Shown here in pieces: positions 25,433-34,407 of a stretch of 63,234 bases of DNA (position 1 is its first letter; every line of letters starts with the position of its first letter). A program made the position numbers and the translations under genes. The notes under the pieces are model-generated. The model was not told where the DNA came from and did no database searches. It was given only the letters and a program-made list of their open reading frames with translations. Source of the stretch: Hyphomicrobiales bacterium (GTDB taxonomy: Bacteria; Pseudomonadota; Alphaproteobacteria; Rhizobiales; Aestuariivirgaceae); the NCBI GenBank assembly GCA_016792865.1, contig JAEUMJ010000091.1, positions 1-63,234 on the forward strand, in the 5' to 3' direction.

Positions 25433-26565
25433 AGGTCTTTCTCGTAAACCCGGTAGGTCTTGTAGGGCTGTGCGCCAAGTTCCTCGATGATGTGGCGAAT
25501 GCGCATGTTGTCTTCGAGGATCCACGACATCTCGGCGGCCCTCACGCCCCTCGAGATATGATAGTTGCGGGTCGTGTCGATGGCGGCGACGGCCAGTGCC
25601 GATCCGAGCAGGCCATCCTGGAACTTTTTGCGCACGCCAAGAAGCGGCATGCGGATGGAGTGAGGCCGCTTGGTGGCGACGGCTTTCGCCAGCTTCAGCC
25701 AGTTGAAGGGCAGCAGCTTGCCGTTGAAGCCATCGATCCAGTCATTGAGGTTCGGCAACGTCACCGACATGGCGGCGTTCTCGCCCTTGTATGTGACGAT
25801 GGCCACGTACTCGCCATGCACCAGCATTTTGAGGTCGTTAGCGAGCTTCTCAAGTTCTGCCGCCGTGAACGGAACGTAATCCCAGTTGTGCGACCACGCA
25901 TCGTTGAAGATGTCCATCACGATGTTGATGTCGCGCTTGATGTGCTTCTTGTCGAGCGGGCGGACCTTGATGTCGCCCGTTGCCATGGCGCGTTTGGTCA
26001 CGCGGCTGAGGAGCGGCGGCATGGGCCCCAGATCCTCGGTGTAATAGGCAATGAGATCCTTGACCTTGTGCAGCCCGAGATCGTCCATCAGGTCTTGATA
26101 GTAAGGCAGCGCGTGCCCCATCATCATGTTCGGTTTGTGCTCGAAGCCATGCACCAGCATCCCGATCTCGTCATTGATCGAGAAGTTGTAGGGGCCACGC
26201 ACACGCGTGAGGCCGCGCGCCGTCAACCAGTTCGTCGCCGCCGCAAAGAGAGGACGGGAGACAGCGGGATCGTTCTCGCTTTCGAAAAAGCCGAACTGCC
26301 CGGTGTTGTCCTTGTGATGCTCCAGCCTCAGCCGGTCGTGCTGGGCCGAGATGCGGCCCACCGGCTTGCCATCGCGGTAGGCCACGAAAAGCTGCACGTC
26401 CGCATGCTGGAAATAGGGGTTCTTTTTCGGACTCAGATGCTCAAGGCGCTCGAAGAAAAGGGGCGCCACCCAATTGGGGTCGTTCTTGTAGAGCGGAAAC
26501 GGGACATGCAGGAAGTCCAGCGTTCCCTTCTTGTCACGCACCTCCTTGACGAAGACTTCGCTCAT
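25429..26565 (-). CDS. GNAT-fold acyltransferase, candidate bacterial ceramide synthase
   Basis: A 378-residue protein starting at ATG 26563-26565, inside the ABC exporter stop (ATGA). It has an acetyltransferase-like core: VQLFVAYRDGKPVGRISAQ is the central GNAT strand pair, then FFESENDPAVSRPLFAAA and VRGPYNFSINDEIGMLVHGF. A second GNAT-like half follows (YVAIVTYKGENAAMSVTLPN). Proteins of this family are often mis-named dATP pyrophosphohydrolase or N-acetyltransferase. The bacterial ceramide synthase of Caulobacter (bCerS) is a GNAT-like acyltransferase from a lipid cluster with the same partner types, so N-acylation of a sphingoid base is my best guess; it is not proven. Confidence 0.6.
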   Translation of the reverse strand: MSEVFVKEVRDKKGTLDFLHVPFPLYKNDPNWVAPLFFERLEHLSPKKNPYFQHADVQLFVAYRDGKPVGRISAQHDRLRLEHHKDNTGQFGFFESENDPAVSRPLFAAATNWLTARGLTRVRGPYNFSINDEIGMLVHGFEHKPNMMMGHALPYYQDLMDDLGLHKVKDLIAYYTEDLGPMPPLLSRVTKRAMATGDIKVRPLDKKHIKRDINIVMDIFNDAWSHNWDYVPFTAAELEKLANDLKMLVHGEYVAIVTYKGENAAMSVTLPNLNDWIDGFNGKLLPFNWLKLAKAVATKRPHSIRMPLLGVRKKFQDGLLGSALAVAAIDTTRNYHISRGVRAAEMSWILEDNMRIRHIIEELGAQPYKTYRVYEKDL

Positions 26566-28316
26566 TTCCTTGACCCCTTGGCGCCGCCGGGCCTTGCCTT
26601 GTTCTCGCTTCCGGCAGTGTTCTGGCGGGAGGCCAGGGTGACACGCCCGCCCAGGAATGTGTACTGCACATCGGCAATGCGCGTCCACGCCGGCCGATGG
26701 GTGATTGCAATGATCGTGTAGCGGCCCCTCAGCCCCGCAATGTTGTCCACGATGGCCGCTTCGGTTTCGGGATCGAGAGCACTGGTCACTTCGTCGAGGA
26801 TGAGGATTTCGGGCTTGCGGACCAAGGCGCGGGCCAGGGAAATGCGCTGCCGCTGCCCGCCTGAGAGCTTGCCGCCATATTCGCCGACATCGGTATCGAG
26901 ACCCTTCGGAAGGGAGGCGATGAAATCTCCGGCCCCGGCAAGGCGCAGCGCCTCGTGGATGTCTTCGTCCTTGATGCCCGGTTCGGACAGGGAAATGTTC
27001 TCACGGATGGTGTCGTGGAACAGGGCCAGTTCCTGCGGCACATAGCCGATCCTGTGACGGAATGCGGTGATGTCGGTCTCGGCGAGCGGCTGCTTGCCGA
27101 TCATGATCTCACCCTTGTCCGGCTTGTGGAGACCGATCAGCAGGTCGATCAGTGTTGTCTTGCCCGCGCCAGAAGGGCCTTGCAGCACCGTGATGCTGCT
27201 CGCCGGAATGGTCAGCGAGATGTCGATCAGGATCGGCTTTTCGCCGTGATTGAAACTGACATGCGCGAAGGTGAAGTCCTGGCGCGAAGGGGGTGGAAGG
27301 GTGCCGCTGCGCACCTCGCGCTGTGCCTCTGCCTCGCGGATCATCTCCTGGGTGCGGATATAGGATGCTTCCACCTGCGTGGCGTTTTGCAGTTGTTTCA
27401 GGAACTTCGAGATGTAACCCATCACCTGAAGGAAGAAGATGCCAATGACGATCAGTTCCTCAATCGGAATTCCTGCCACGACAACCGCGAACCACGCCGA
27501 TCCGGCAAGGATCAGCACCATCAGCAGGTCGATGCCGTAGTTCAGCCCGTAGCGCGTGAGGAGCTGCACATACAGCGCCCGCCGCAGGCGCTTGACCAGT
27601 GCTCCCAGGCTTTCGATCATCTGATCGTAGCGGTGCATCGCCTTCAGCGACTTGATGTTCTGCACCATGTCGACCATGTCGGAGGTGAGGAGCGCGGTAC
27701 GGTCCGACTGCTTGTAGCTGGTGCGCCGGGAAATCCGGATGAGGCGGCTTGCGGCGGTGGAGATGATCAGGCCGCCTGCAATGGCCAGCAGGGCCACCCG
27801 CCAGTTGATCAACATGGCGATGATGACATAGGTGATGATCTGGATCAGGTTCGTCGCAGCCGCCGCGGCGAGGTTGTAGGCGTCACCGGCCCGCGTGGCA
27901 TCATTGCTGATGACGCTGGCAATGCGGCCGCTGCTTTGGTCGGAGTAATAGCTCCAGCGCGCCTCGAAGATCCCCTTGATCAGCCGGCGGCGGAGATTGT
28001 TGGCTACCTTGGCGCCGGTGATTCCGACATAGGTCATGGCCCCGAACAGCAGGACCGCCCGCAGGGACAGAATGCCGACCGAGAGAAACAGCAGTGTCTG
28101 GAAATCAGCGGAGAGATTGAACGAGTCGAGGACGGTGCGCAGCGCACGCTCGAAGACGGAGGGATTGCCACCTGTCGAATTGAGCAGGGTGCCCAGGGCC
28201 GGGAGAAGCGTGCCGATGCCGACAGCCTCCAGCGTGCCCCCCACCAGGAGGCACAGCAGGACAAGGAGAGGCCGGGTATTTTCGGCCTTGAAGAAAATCT
28301 GGAAGACTTGCCGCAT
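26562..28316 (-). CDS. MsbA-type ABC exporter of the lipid cluster
   Basis: A full half-transporter of 584 residues if started at ATG 28314-28316; in-frame upstream starts would run into the divergent NUDIX gene. The N-terminal membrane domain has about six helices (LLVLLCLLVGGTLEAVGIGT opens the first). The ATPase has Walker A GPSGAGKTT, a Q-loop in RIGYVPQELALF, the signature LSGGQRQRISLARAL and Walker B ILILDEVTSALD. This class flips lipids or exports peptides as a homodimer. It is translationally coupled to the GNAT-type acyltransferase, so a flippase for the lipid made by this cluster is a reasonable inference. Confidence 0.82.
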   Translation of the reverse strand: MRQVFQIFFKAENTRPLLVLLCLLVGGTLEAVGIGTLLPALGTLLNSTGGNPSVFERALRTVLDSFNLSADFQTLLFLSVGILSLRAVLLFGAMTYVGITGAKVANNLRRRLIKGIFEARWSYYSDQSSGRIASVISNDATRAGDAYNLAAAAATNLIQIITYVIIAMLINWRVALLAIAGGLIISTAASRLIRISRRTSYKQSDRTALLTSDMVDMVQNIKSLKAMHRYDQMIESLGALVKRLRRALYVQLLTRYGLNYGIDLLMVLILAGSAWFAVVVAGIPIEELIVIGIFFLQVMGYISKFLKQLQNATQVEASYIRTQEMIREAEAQREVRSGTLPPPSRQDFTFAHVSFNHGEKPILIDISLTIPASSITVLQGPSGAGKTTLIDLLIGLHKPDKGEIMIGKQPLAETDITAFRHRIGYVPQELALFHDTIRENISLSEPGIKDEDIHEALRLAGAGDFIASLPKGLDTDVGEYGGKLSGGQRQRISLARALVRKPEILILDEVTSALDPETEAAIVDNIAGLRGRYTIIAITHRPAWTRIADVQYTFLGGRVTLASRQNTAGSENKARPGGAKGSRK

Positions 28317-28386
28317 CTGGCAGGAGTATCCGCTCTGGACGATTTGGTTTGGCTCTCCCATAAGGCCACGGCAAGCGAGACTCAAC

Positions 28387-28860
28387 ATGAATACACGGCA
28401 TGTAATATTTGGGGTTTTTCACAAAACCCTCGGTCGAAAGTACTTGCGCTGGAAGCGCAGCCTGACGCTTGGCGCCCGCGTTGCGGTCATTGACGACAAG
28501 AACAACTTCCTTCTGGTGAAACAGAGCTACGCGCCGGGCTGGCTGTTTCCCGGGGGCGGGGTCGAGTTCGGCGAAACCTGCGAACAGGCGGCCTTGCGGG
28601 AATTGCACGAGGAGGCCGAAGTGACGCCCACCGGGCCGCTGAAACTGCATGGCGTCTTCTCGAACCACGCCAGGTTTCCCGGTGATCATCTGGTGGTTTA
28701 TACGTTGCGCGAGTTTACCTGGAGTGGCTTCAGGCCCACCAGCGAGATTGTCGAGGCGCGGTTCTTCGCCCCGCATGAATTGCCGACCGACACCATGATG
28801 TCCACCCGCCGCCGGATTGATGAAATCCTCGGCAAGGCTCCGATGTCCCTGGAATGGTAA
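28387..28860 (+). CDS. NUDIX hydrolase
   Basis: A 157-residue protein starting at ATG 28387. The Nudix box reads GVEFGETCEQAALRELHEEA (residues about 60-80) and fits G-x5-E-x7-REL-x-EE; the later glycine of the consensus is replaced by glutamate (EEAEV). The basic N-terminus (FHKTLGRKYLRWKRSLTLGA) is typical of a group of NUDIX proteins found beside glycosyl or lipid genes. It would hydrolyse a nucleoside diphosphate linked to another group. It is divergent from the ABC exporter by 70 bp and could be a side enzyme of the lipid cluster. Confidence 0.85.
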   Translation: MNTRHVIFGVFHKTLGRKYLRWKRSLTLGARVAVIDDKNNFLLVKQSYAPGWLFPGGGVEFGETCEQAALRELHEEAEVTPTGPLKLHGVFSNHARFPGDHLVVYTLREFTWSGFRPTSEIVEARFFAPHELPTDTMMSTRRRIDEILGKAPMSLEW

Positions 28861-29042
28861 CGGCCGCGGCGGCTGACTTCTTGACGGGAAGGCCGACCGC
28901 CGCTATGCGCGGCCCATGACACTGCGCCGGACATATGCCCGAAGCCTGCGACGAGGATCTTCCGTCCTCCCCGCCTTCCGCTGACTCCCGCCCCACTCGA
29001 ACCGGGGCAGGGCGATCCCGCATTCCTGTTTCCGGTAACCAC

Positions 29043-29582
29043 ATGACGTCTTCCTATCTCCCCGAAGCGGCCACGCCCGCTGACGAACCCGCCATTGAAT
29101 CCCTGCTTGACCTGACCTTCGGCCTCTCCCGGCGCACCAAGACGAGCTACCGCCTGCGCGAAGGCAACACGGCCATCGACGGCTTGTCCATGGTGGTGCG
29201 CGACCCGGACCTCGGCGTCGTGGGCACCATCAGTTATTGGCCGCTGCGGATCGGTGAAGCCGGAACCGAAGCGTTGCTGCTGGGGCCGATCGCCATCCAC
29301 CCGGACCGGCAAAATCAGGGCATCGGCCTCAGCCTCATGCGCACCACGCTGGCGAAGGCTGCGGCTCAGGGGCACGCCCTTGTCATCCTGGTCGGAGATG
29401 CGCCCTATTATGCCCGCGTGGGCTTCATGAAGGTTCCGGACGGGCAATTGATCCTGCCGGGTCCGGTCGATCCGAGGCGCTTCCTGTTCCTCGAACTGCG
29501 GGCCGGAGCACTGTCTGCCGCGCATGGGCTGGTTTATCCGGCAAACCGCTTCGCCAGGACACGGATGGCAGAGGCCGATTAA
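29043..29582 (+). CDS. GNAT family N-acetyltransferase
   Basis: A 179-residue acetyltransferase if started at ATG 29043. The acetyl-CoA-binding segment is PIAIHPDRQNQGIGLSLMR, followed by ILVGDAPYYARVGFMKVPD, the pattern of the YhbS-like group. In-frame starts at 28935 would add a Pro/Ser-rich leader without homology and are less likely, though no clear Shine-Dalgarno decides it. Substrate unknown. The 182-bp gap upstream holds nothing I recognise. It ends overlapping by 4 bp the last gene of the MoxR operon on the other strand. Confidence 0.82.
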   Translation: MTSSYLPEAATPADEPAIESLLDLTFGLSRRTKTSYRLREGNTAIDGLSMVVRDPDLGVVGTISYWPLRIGEAGTEALLLGPIAIHPDRQNQGIGLSLMRTTLAKAAAQGHALVILVGDAPYYARVGFMKVPDGQLILPGPVDPRRFLFLELRAGALSAAHGLVYPANRFARTRMAEAD

Positions 29583-31654
29583 CGTCCTTCGCGGTACCAC
29601 ATGAAGGACAGGGCCGCGAGCAGGACGCCAAGGCTGAGCAACGTCGAGAACAGGGGTGTTTCGCGGACCGACAGCACGCGGAATTGCTGGTTGTCCTTCA
29701 GGGCCATCCAGCCTGAACCGCTGGCGAGTGCGCCGCTTTTCACCTTGCTCAAGCGCGGAAAGCCATCCTCCAGCCATGCGATACCGCCGCCCGTGGCCGT
29801 GGCGATGGGCTGCATCAGGCTCGCGGTGGCGCGAACATCGGCGAATTCCTTCTGGTCGGCGGTTCCGGTCACGGCGAAGGCCGTGAGATCCCCGTCCTTC
29901 AGGACGTAAAGCCCTGTCTCGGTGGCGGCGACGGCGGTGGTGAATACGCCCGGCCGTCCGGTCTGCAACGTGACCTGCGAAACCTTGCCCGACGGCGTGG
30001 TCACCTCGACCGGCCTCGCAGCGTCGGCCAGTGTTTGCCGCTCGATCACGAGATTGCGTCCATCCTGATGGGCTCGAAGGGCTTCCTCCTCAAGGTCCGG
30101 CTCCTTCATCAGCCAGTGCGAAATCCGGCGCAGCAATTCCAGTTGCGGGCCGCCACCCTCGAAGCCTCGCGCCCAAAGCCAGCCCTGATCCGAGAGGAAC
30201 TGCGCCACGCGTCCGTTATCGACACGGGCAAGGGCGAGCAACGGCTTGTTGCCGGGGCCGGACATCAGTTCCTGGGCATTGTTCTGTGTTGCCGTATCGA
30301 TGAGGCGGAACCAGCGGCCCCATTTGGGATCGGTGGGGGCATCACCGGGCAGGGCGCGGCTCACCGGGTGACGTCCACCCAGAAGCGTGACCTGAGGCTT
30401 GAAGGCTTCCTGTGTCACTTCGCCGGTCGGGATTGCAGCCAGCACATCGGCAAGCGGCGTGGAGGCGAGTCCGTCTCCACTCGCGAAATCCGGGCCGGAG
30501 GACACCAGCACGGCGCCGCCGTTGCGCACGTAGTCCGCCACATTGGCAAGGTAGGAGTCAGGCAGGATGGACTGCCTTTGATAACGGTCGAAGATCACCA
30601 GATCGAACTGGTCAAGCTTCTCGAGAAAAAGCTCGCGGGTCGGGAAGGCGATGAGCGAAAGCTCCTTGGTCGGGGTGCCGTCCTGTTTTTCCGGCGGTCG
30701 CAGGATGGTGAAGTGAACGAGATCCACCGAGGCGTCGGCCTTGAGCATGTTGCGCCATGTGCGCTCGCCCGGATGCGGCTCTCCCGATATCAGCAGCACG
30801 CGCAGCCGATCGCGGATGCCGTCGATCACCGCCATGGCGCGGTTGTTGACGGTGGTGATCTCGCCCTCTTTCTGGGCGGCGGCGATTTCAACGATGTTCT
30901 GCCCGGCACGTTCGATGGGAACAACGATGGCCTGGGTGGTGTTGGGGGGGACGGCGGTGTTCTGCACGTCGCCATTGGGAAGGCGGATGGTGATCGCAAC
31001 CGGCTCGCTTCCGGCGGGTGTTTCGCTGACGCGGAACCGGACTTCATGGGATTGGCCGGTGATGGCAAAGCGCGGGGCTTGCTCGATCACCACGCGACGG
31101 TCGATTTCCGCCTTGCTGCCGGACACGAGCGTGTGGATCGGTCCCTTCAGCTTGCCGGCGTCGGCAGCCCCCGGCACGTCATGGATCTGCCCATCGCTGA
31201 TGATGATGGCGCCGGCATAGCGGTCTGGCGGGATGTCGGCGGTGATGCGCGAAAGCGCGGCGAACACCCGCGTCCCATCGGTGTCAGGAGTATTGCCGGA
31301 AACGGTCCGCCCGACGCGAAGCTCGGTATTGCCGAGGGCCGCCACACGCTGGCGCACCTCTTCCAGCGCCCGTTCCGTCTGGGCGCGCCGGTCACCGAAG
31401 GACTGGCTGTCGCTTTCGTCGATGATGACGGCGGCAATGTCGCTCAACTGCTCGCGTTCGTCCTGAGCCAACTGCGGATTGGCAAGCGCGCCGAGCAGCA
31501 GGACGAGGGCCATGGCGCGAAGCACCGCCCCGCGCATCCGGCCATACAGCATGGCCGCCACAGCCAGCGCACACACGCAGGCGATGAGCCAGAATGCAAG
31601 CCACGGCACATGGGGCAGGAACGACAGTGTCCAGCTTCCGACTTGCAGGGTCAT
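29579..31654 (-). CDS. Large membrane protein of the MoxR/DUF58 operon
   Basis: A 691-residue protein with two N-terminal membrane helices (about residues 15-55), a long extracytoplasmic part and one C-terminal helix (TLLSLGVLLAALSFMWYREG). The outer part starts with a VWA-like or Rossmann-like domain (AAVIIDESDSQSFGD and AGAIIISDGQIHD) and has a glutamine amidotransferase-like domain further on (FDLVIFDRYQRQSILPDS, YVRNGGAVLVSSGP) without an obvious catalytic cysteine. It is the last of four coupled genes: MoxR, DUF58, BatA/DUF4159 and this one (ATGA overlap). Such operons act in cell-envelope stress or assembly; the precise job is unknown. Confidence 0.8.
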   Translation of the reverse strand: MTLQVGSWTLSFLPHVPWLAFWLIACVCALAVAAMLYGRMRGAVLRAMALVLLLGALANPQLAQDEREQLSDIAAVIIDESDSQSFGDRRAQTERALEEVRQRVAALGNTELRVGRTVSGNTPDTDGTRVFAALSRITADIPPDRYAGAIIISDGQIHDVPGAADAGKLKGPIHTLVSGSKAEIDRRVVIEQAPRFAITGQSHEVRFRVSETPAGSEPVAITIRLPNGDVQNTAVPPNTTQAIVVPIERAGQNIVEIAAAQKEGEITTVNNRAMAVIDGIRDRLRVLLISGEPHPGERTWRNMLKADASVDLVHFTILRPPEKQDGTPTKELSLIAFPTRELFLEKLDQFDLVIFDRYQRQSILPDSYLANVADYVRNGGAVLVSSGPDFASGDGLASTPLADVLAAIPTGEVTQEAFKPQVTLLGGRHPVSRALPGDAPTDPKWGRWFRLIDTATQNNAQELMSGPGNKPLLALARVDNGRVAQFLSDQGWLWARGFEGGGPQLELLRRISHWLMKEPDLEEEALRAHQDGRNLVIERQTLADAARPVEVTTPSGKVSQVTLQTGRPGVFTTAVAATETGLYVLKDGDLTAFAVTGTADQKEFADVRATASLMQPIATATGGGIAWLEDGFPRLSKVKSGALASGSGWMALKDNQQFRVLSVRETPLFSTLLSLGVLLAALSFMWYREGR

Positions 31655-34407
31655 TGGCCCAGCCTTTCCAGAAGCGCAGGCACATGAACCTGATCGGCCT
31701 TGTAGTTTCCGGTGAGGGCATACATCACGATGTTTATGCCGCTGCGGAAGGCAAATTCCCGTTGCCGGTCGGAACCGGGCACCACGGCATAGAGCGGGTT
31801 GCCGTTTTCATCGAGGGCCCATGCGGAGGCATAGTCATTCGAGCCGATGATCACAGCCGAAACGCCGTCTGCCGTGCCGGGGTCCGTGTTCGCCTCTCCC
31901 AATGCCGACTCCACCCACAAGGGGCCACCTTCGAAATGGCCGGGGAACTCATTGAGCAGATAGAAGCTGCGGGTGAGGACATGCTTTTCCGGCACGGGCT
32001 CAAGCGGCGGAACGTCAAGCTTGCCGAGGATACGGCGGAGGGCCTCGTTCGCGGTTCCCGTGTCAACACCTCCGTTCCGCAGGTCGAAGAACACCGTGCC
32101 GCCGTTCTTCATGTAGGCAGCCAGCTTGTCGCGTTCCGCATCGGTCGGGGCCTGGGCGGAGTCCAGAACCGGCCAATAGAGCAGGGGATAGACGTTGAGT
32201 TCGTCGCTGGCGACGCTGACGCCTTGCGGTTCGGCCAGCCGTGCCGAGGTACGGTCGGAAAGAATGAGGGTGAGACCTTTCAGCCCCTCGTTGCTGATGC
32301 GATCGGTTTCTTCGTCGCCTGTCTTCACGAAGGCGAGGCGCGGCTCAAGTGCGGCCTGGATGGCGGCATCCATGGCCGCCGCCTCTTGCGCCATGACCTG
32401 CGGCGGCGGCGGCGAAACGAGAAGGGCAAGGGCCAGCGCCAGCGGTGCCGCGCGCAGGCGTGAAAGGCCACCACCGATCCAGACGGTCGCCACGCAATCC
32501 AGAAGGAAGAGCAGCAGGGCCGCCAGGGAAAGTGGGCCTGCGAGGCTGGTTCTTGCTTGCGGCTGATAGGCGGCAACCGTGGCGCGGCCCACCTGTTGCG
32601 GCAAGGGCGCAAGGTCGGAAGCGGAGAGGGCATGATTCAGGGCCTGTTCGCGTCCGCCGCGCACATAGAGGCCGGGCGGGTGTTGTTCCGACACCTTCAC
32701 CTTGTCGATGTCGGCGGCTGCAATGGGCTGCGCCGTGCCGTCCGGCGAAACGAGATCTGCCTCGCCGGTCATCACCAGCCGGGGGGCGAAAGCGGCTGGC
32801 GCATCGGTTGCATTTGCGGCAACGGCCTGGGCCGGATCAAGCCCGGCGACCCGGCTCATCATCTCCACGAACAGCCCGGAGAGCGGCAGGTTGGACCAGT
32901 TCGCATTCGCGGTGACATGAAAGAGGACGATGAGGCCCTTTCCCCTCGTTTCGGCGGTGACCAGCGGTGTGCCGTCGGCGAGGCTCGCCCAGGTTTTTCC
33001 GGCGAGGTCGCTGTCAGGTTCGGCCAGCACCTGCCGCGTCACCGTGATGCGCGGATCGATGGCAAGTCCGGCGAATGGCGACGTGCGGGGAAATTCCTGC
33101 AGGGTCTGGGGCGTTTCCCAGGACAGGGCGCTGCCCAGGGTGCGATCGCCGTCTCGCAGCCGCACAGGCACCAGCGTGTCATGGCCCGCTGCAAGCCTTG
33201 GCCCGGCGAAGCGCAAGAGGATGCCGCCCTTGTCCACCCAGTCCGTCACCTTGGGCAGGATGTCATCAGGAATGGTGCCCACATCCGCGAGCACGAGCAT
33301 GGACAGCCCTGCGTCGATGAGGTCGGAAATGTCGCGCGGCGTTTCGGGCGTGAAGATCTCGGCATAGGGTTCCAGGCCGCGCGAGACATAGTGCAGCGGC
33401 GAGAGCAGCGGTTGCGCCTGTTCGTTCGAATCCGCCGACACAAGGGCAATGGTGCGGCGGCGCCAGCGGTCATCCAGCAGTTGCCGTGCACCGGCATGTG
33501 CTTCACCGGAGACGGTGATGGACTGGATGTCGTTGCGCAAAGCCGTGGGAAGGCTGAAGCGGGCGGTGACGGCCTTTCCGGGTGCCAGCGTGACCGGCAC
33601 ATCGAGCAGCGTGCGCCCGTTGCTGGCCTTCACCACAAGCGCTGCCTGTTGCGCGCTGCGACCGGCGGGGGCCAGCACGTCGATGGCGATGTCGTTCTTG
33701 TCGAGTTTCGGCTGGCCGAGGCCAATGGGCAGTTTGGCCGCGTCAGGCGCAATCACGCGCAGGGCGGCTTGCGGCAGCAGGGCATCCAGACCTTCGGCAA
33801 AGCTCTGGCCGCTTCCGGCGTCAATCCCGTCGGAGAGCCAGAGAATGCTCTGCGTGCCGGAAAGGCTCGCGGACTTCAGCCTGTCGAGCAGCGCCATGCG
33901 ATCGGTGGTGAGGGGCGACGGATGCAGCACGCGGGCACGGTCCTGCACCGAACGGGCAGCCTGCGGCGCAAGGTCCGGGGCCTGGGGGCGCGGGGCAGTG
34001 CCGGCAAGGATGACGGCTTCATCCTTGTTCTGCGCATCCTCCAGCACATCGGCCAGAATGCGGCGGGTCTCATTCCAGTTCCGGGCACCGGCCCAGCCGT
34101 CATCGACGATGATCAGGCGCTGGCCGGATGGCAGATCACCCGTTCCCGGCGGCTGGAGGAAAGGCTGGGCGACAAGGAAGATCACCAGCGCGGCCAGCAG
34201 CATGCGCAGGATCAGCAGCCAGAGCGGTGTCTTGTCAGGGGTCTCTTCCTGGCGCGGAAGGTTCAGGAGTATGCGCACCGGCGGAAAGGCTTGCGGGCGC
34301 GGCCGGGGCGGCGTGAAGCGCAAGAGCCACCACAGGACCGGCAGGGCCAGCAGGCCATAGAGTGCCAGCGGCGTTCCGAACCCAAGTGATTGCAGGAGGG
34401 CGTTCAT
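31651..34407 (-). CDS. BatA-type N-terminal domain plus DUF4159 protein
   Basis: A 918-residue membrane protein. The N-terminus is a BatA-type segment with two helices (LALYGLLALPVLWWLLRFTP and LLILRMLLAALVIFLVAQPF). A VWA-like region follows (LIIVDDGWAGARNWNETRRI), then a glutamine amidotransferase-like domain (SMLVLADVGTIPDDILPKVT), another helix pair near residues 630-690 and a C-terminal DUF4159 domain (from about residue 700, YMKNGGTVFFDLRNG). It overlaps both its neighbours by 4 bp. The genes MoxR, DUF58 and DUF4159 are commonly grouped in alphaproteobacteria and presumably form one envelope complex run by the AAA ATPase. Confidence 0.86.
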   Translation of the reverse strand: MNALLQSLGFGTPLALYGLLALPVLWWLLRFTPPRPRPQAFPPVRILLNLPRQEETPDKTPLWLLILRMLLAALVIFLVAQPFLQPPGTGDLPSGQRLIIVDDGWAGARNWNETRRILADVLEDAQNKDEAVILAGTAPRPQAPDLAPQAARSVQDRARVLHPSPLTTDRMALLDRLKSASLSGTQSILWLSDGIDAGSGQSFAEGLDALLPQAALRVIAPDAAKLPIGLGQPKLDKNDIAIDVLAPAGRSAQQAALVVKASNGRTLLDVPVTLAPGKAVTARFSLPTALRNDIQSITVSGEAHAGARQLLDDRWRRRTIALVSADSNEQAQPLLSPLHYVSRGLEPYAEIFTPETPRDISDLIDAGLSMLVLADVGTIPDDILPKVTDWVDKGGILLRFAGPRLAAGHDTLVPVRLRDGDRTLGSALSWETPQTLQEFPRTSPFAGLAIDPRITVTRQVLAEPDSDLAGKTWASLADGTPLVTAETRGKGLIVLFHVTANANWSNLPLSGLFVEMMSRVAGLDPAQAVAANATDAPAAFAPRLVMTGEADLVSPDGTAQPIAAADIDKVKVSEQHPPGLYVRGGREQALNHALSASDLAPLPQQVGRATVAAYQPQARTSLAGPLSLAALLLFLLDCVATVWIGGGLSRLRAAPLALALALLVSPPPPQVMAQEAAAMDAAIQAALEPRLAFVKTGDEETDRISNEGLKGLTLILSDRTSARLAEPQGVSVASDELNVYPLLYWPVLDSAQAPTDAERDKLAAYMKNGGTVFFDLRNGGVDTGTANEALRRILGKLDVPPLEPVPEKHVLTRSFYLLNEFPGHFEGGPLWVESALGEANTDPGTADGVSAVIIGSNDYASAWALDENGNPLYAVVPGSDRQREFAFRSGINIVMYALTGNYKADQVHVPALLERLGQ

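Noticed and set aside
26955-28493. A 512-residue plus-strand open frame opposite the ABC exporter
   Set aside because: It is the mirror of a canonical ABC ATPase and runs through the start of the NUDIX gene in another frame.
28935-29042. N-terminal extension of the GNAT gene from an upstream ATG
   Set aside because: The extra residues are Pro/Ser/Arg-rich with no match to the acetyltransferase fold; the ATG at 29043 gives a normal N-terminus.
30035-31687. A 550-residue open frame on the plus strand, opposite the 691-residue membrane protein
   Set aside because: It is antisense to a gene with clear membrane helices and domain structure, has no recognisable motif and no ribosome binding site. 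High GC content produces such mirror frames.
32557-34389. A 610-residue plus-strand open frame opposite the DUF4159 gene
   Set aside because: Composition is Gly/Arg/His-rich as expected of a shadow frame; the minus-strand gene has family matches and operon coupling.
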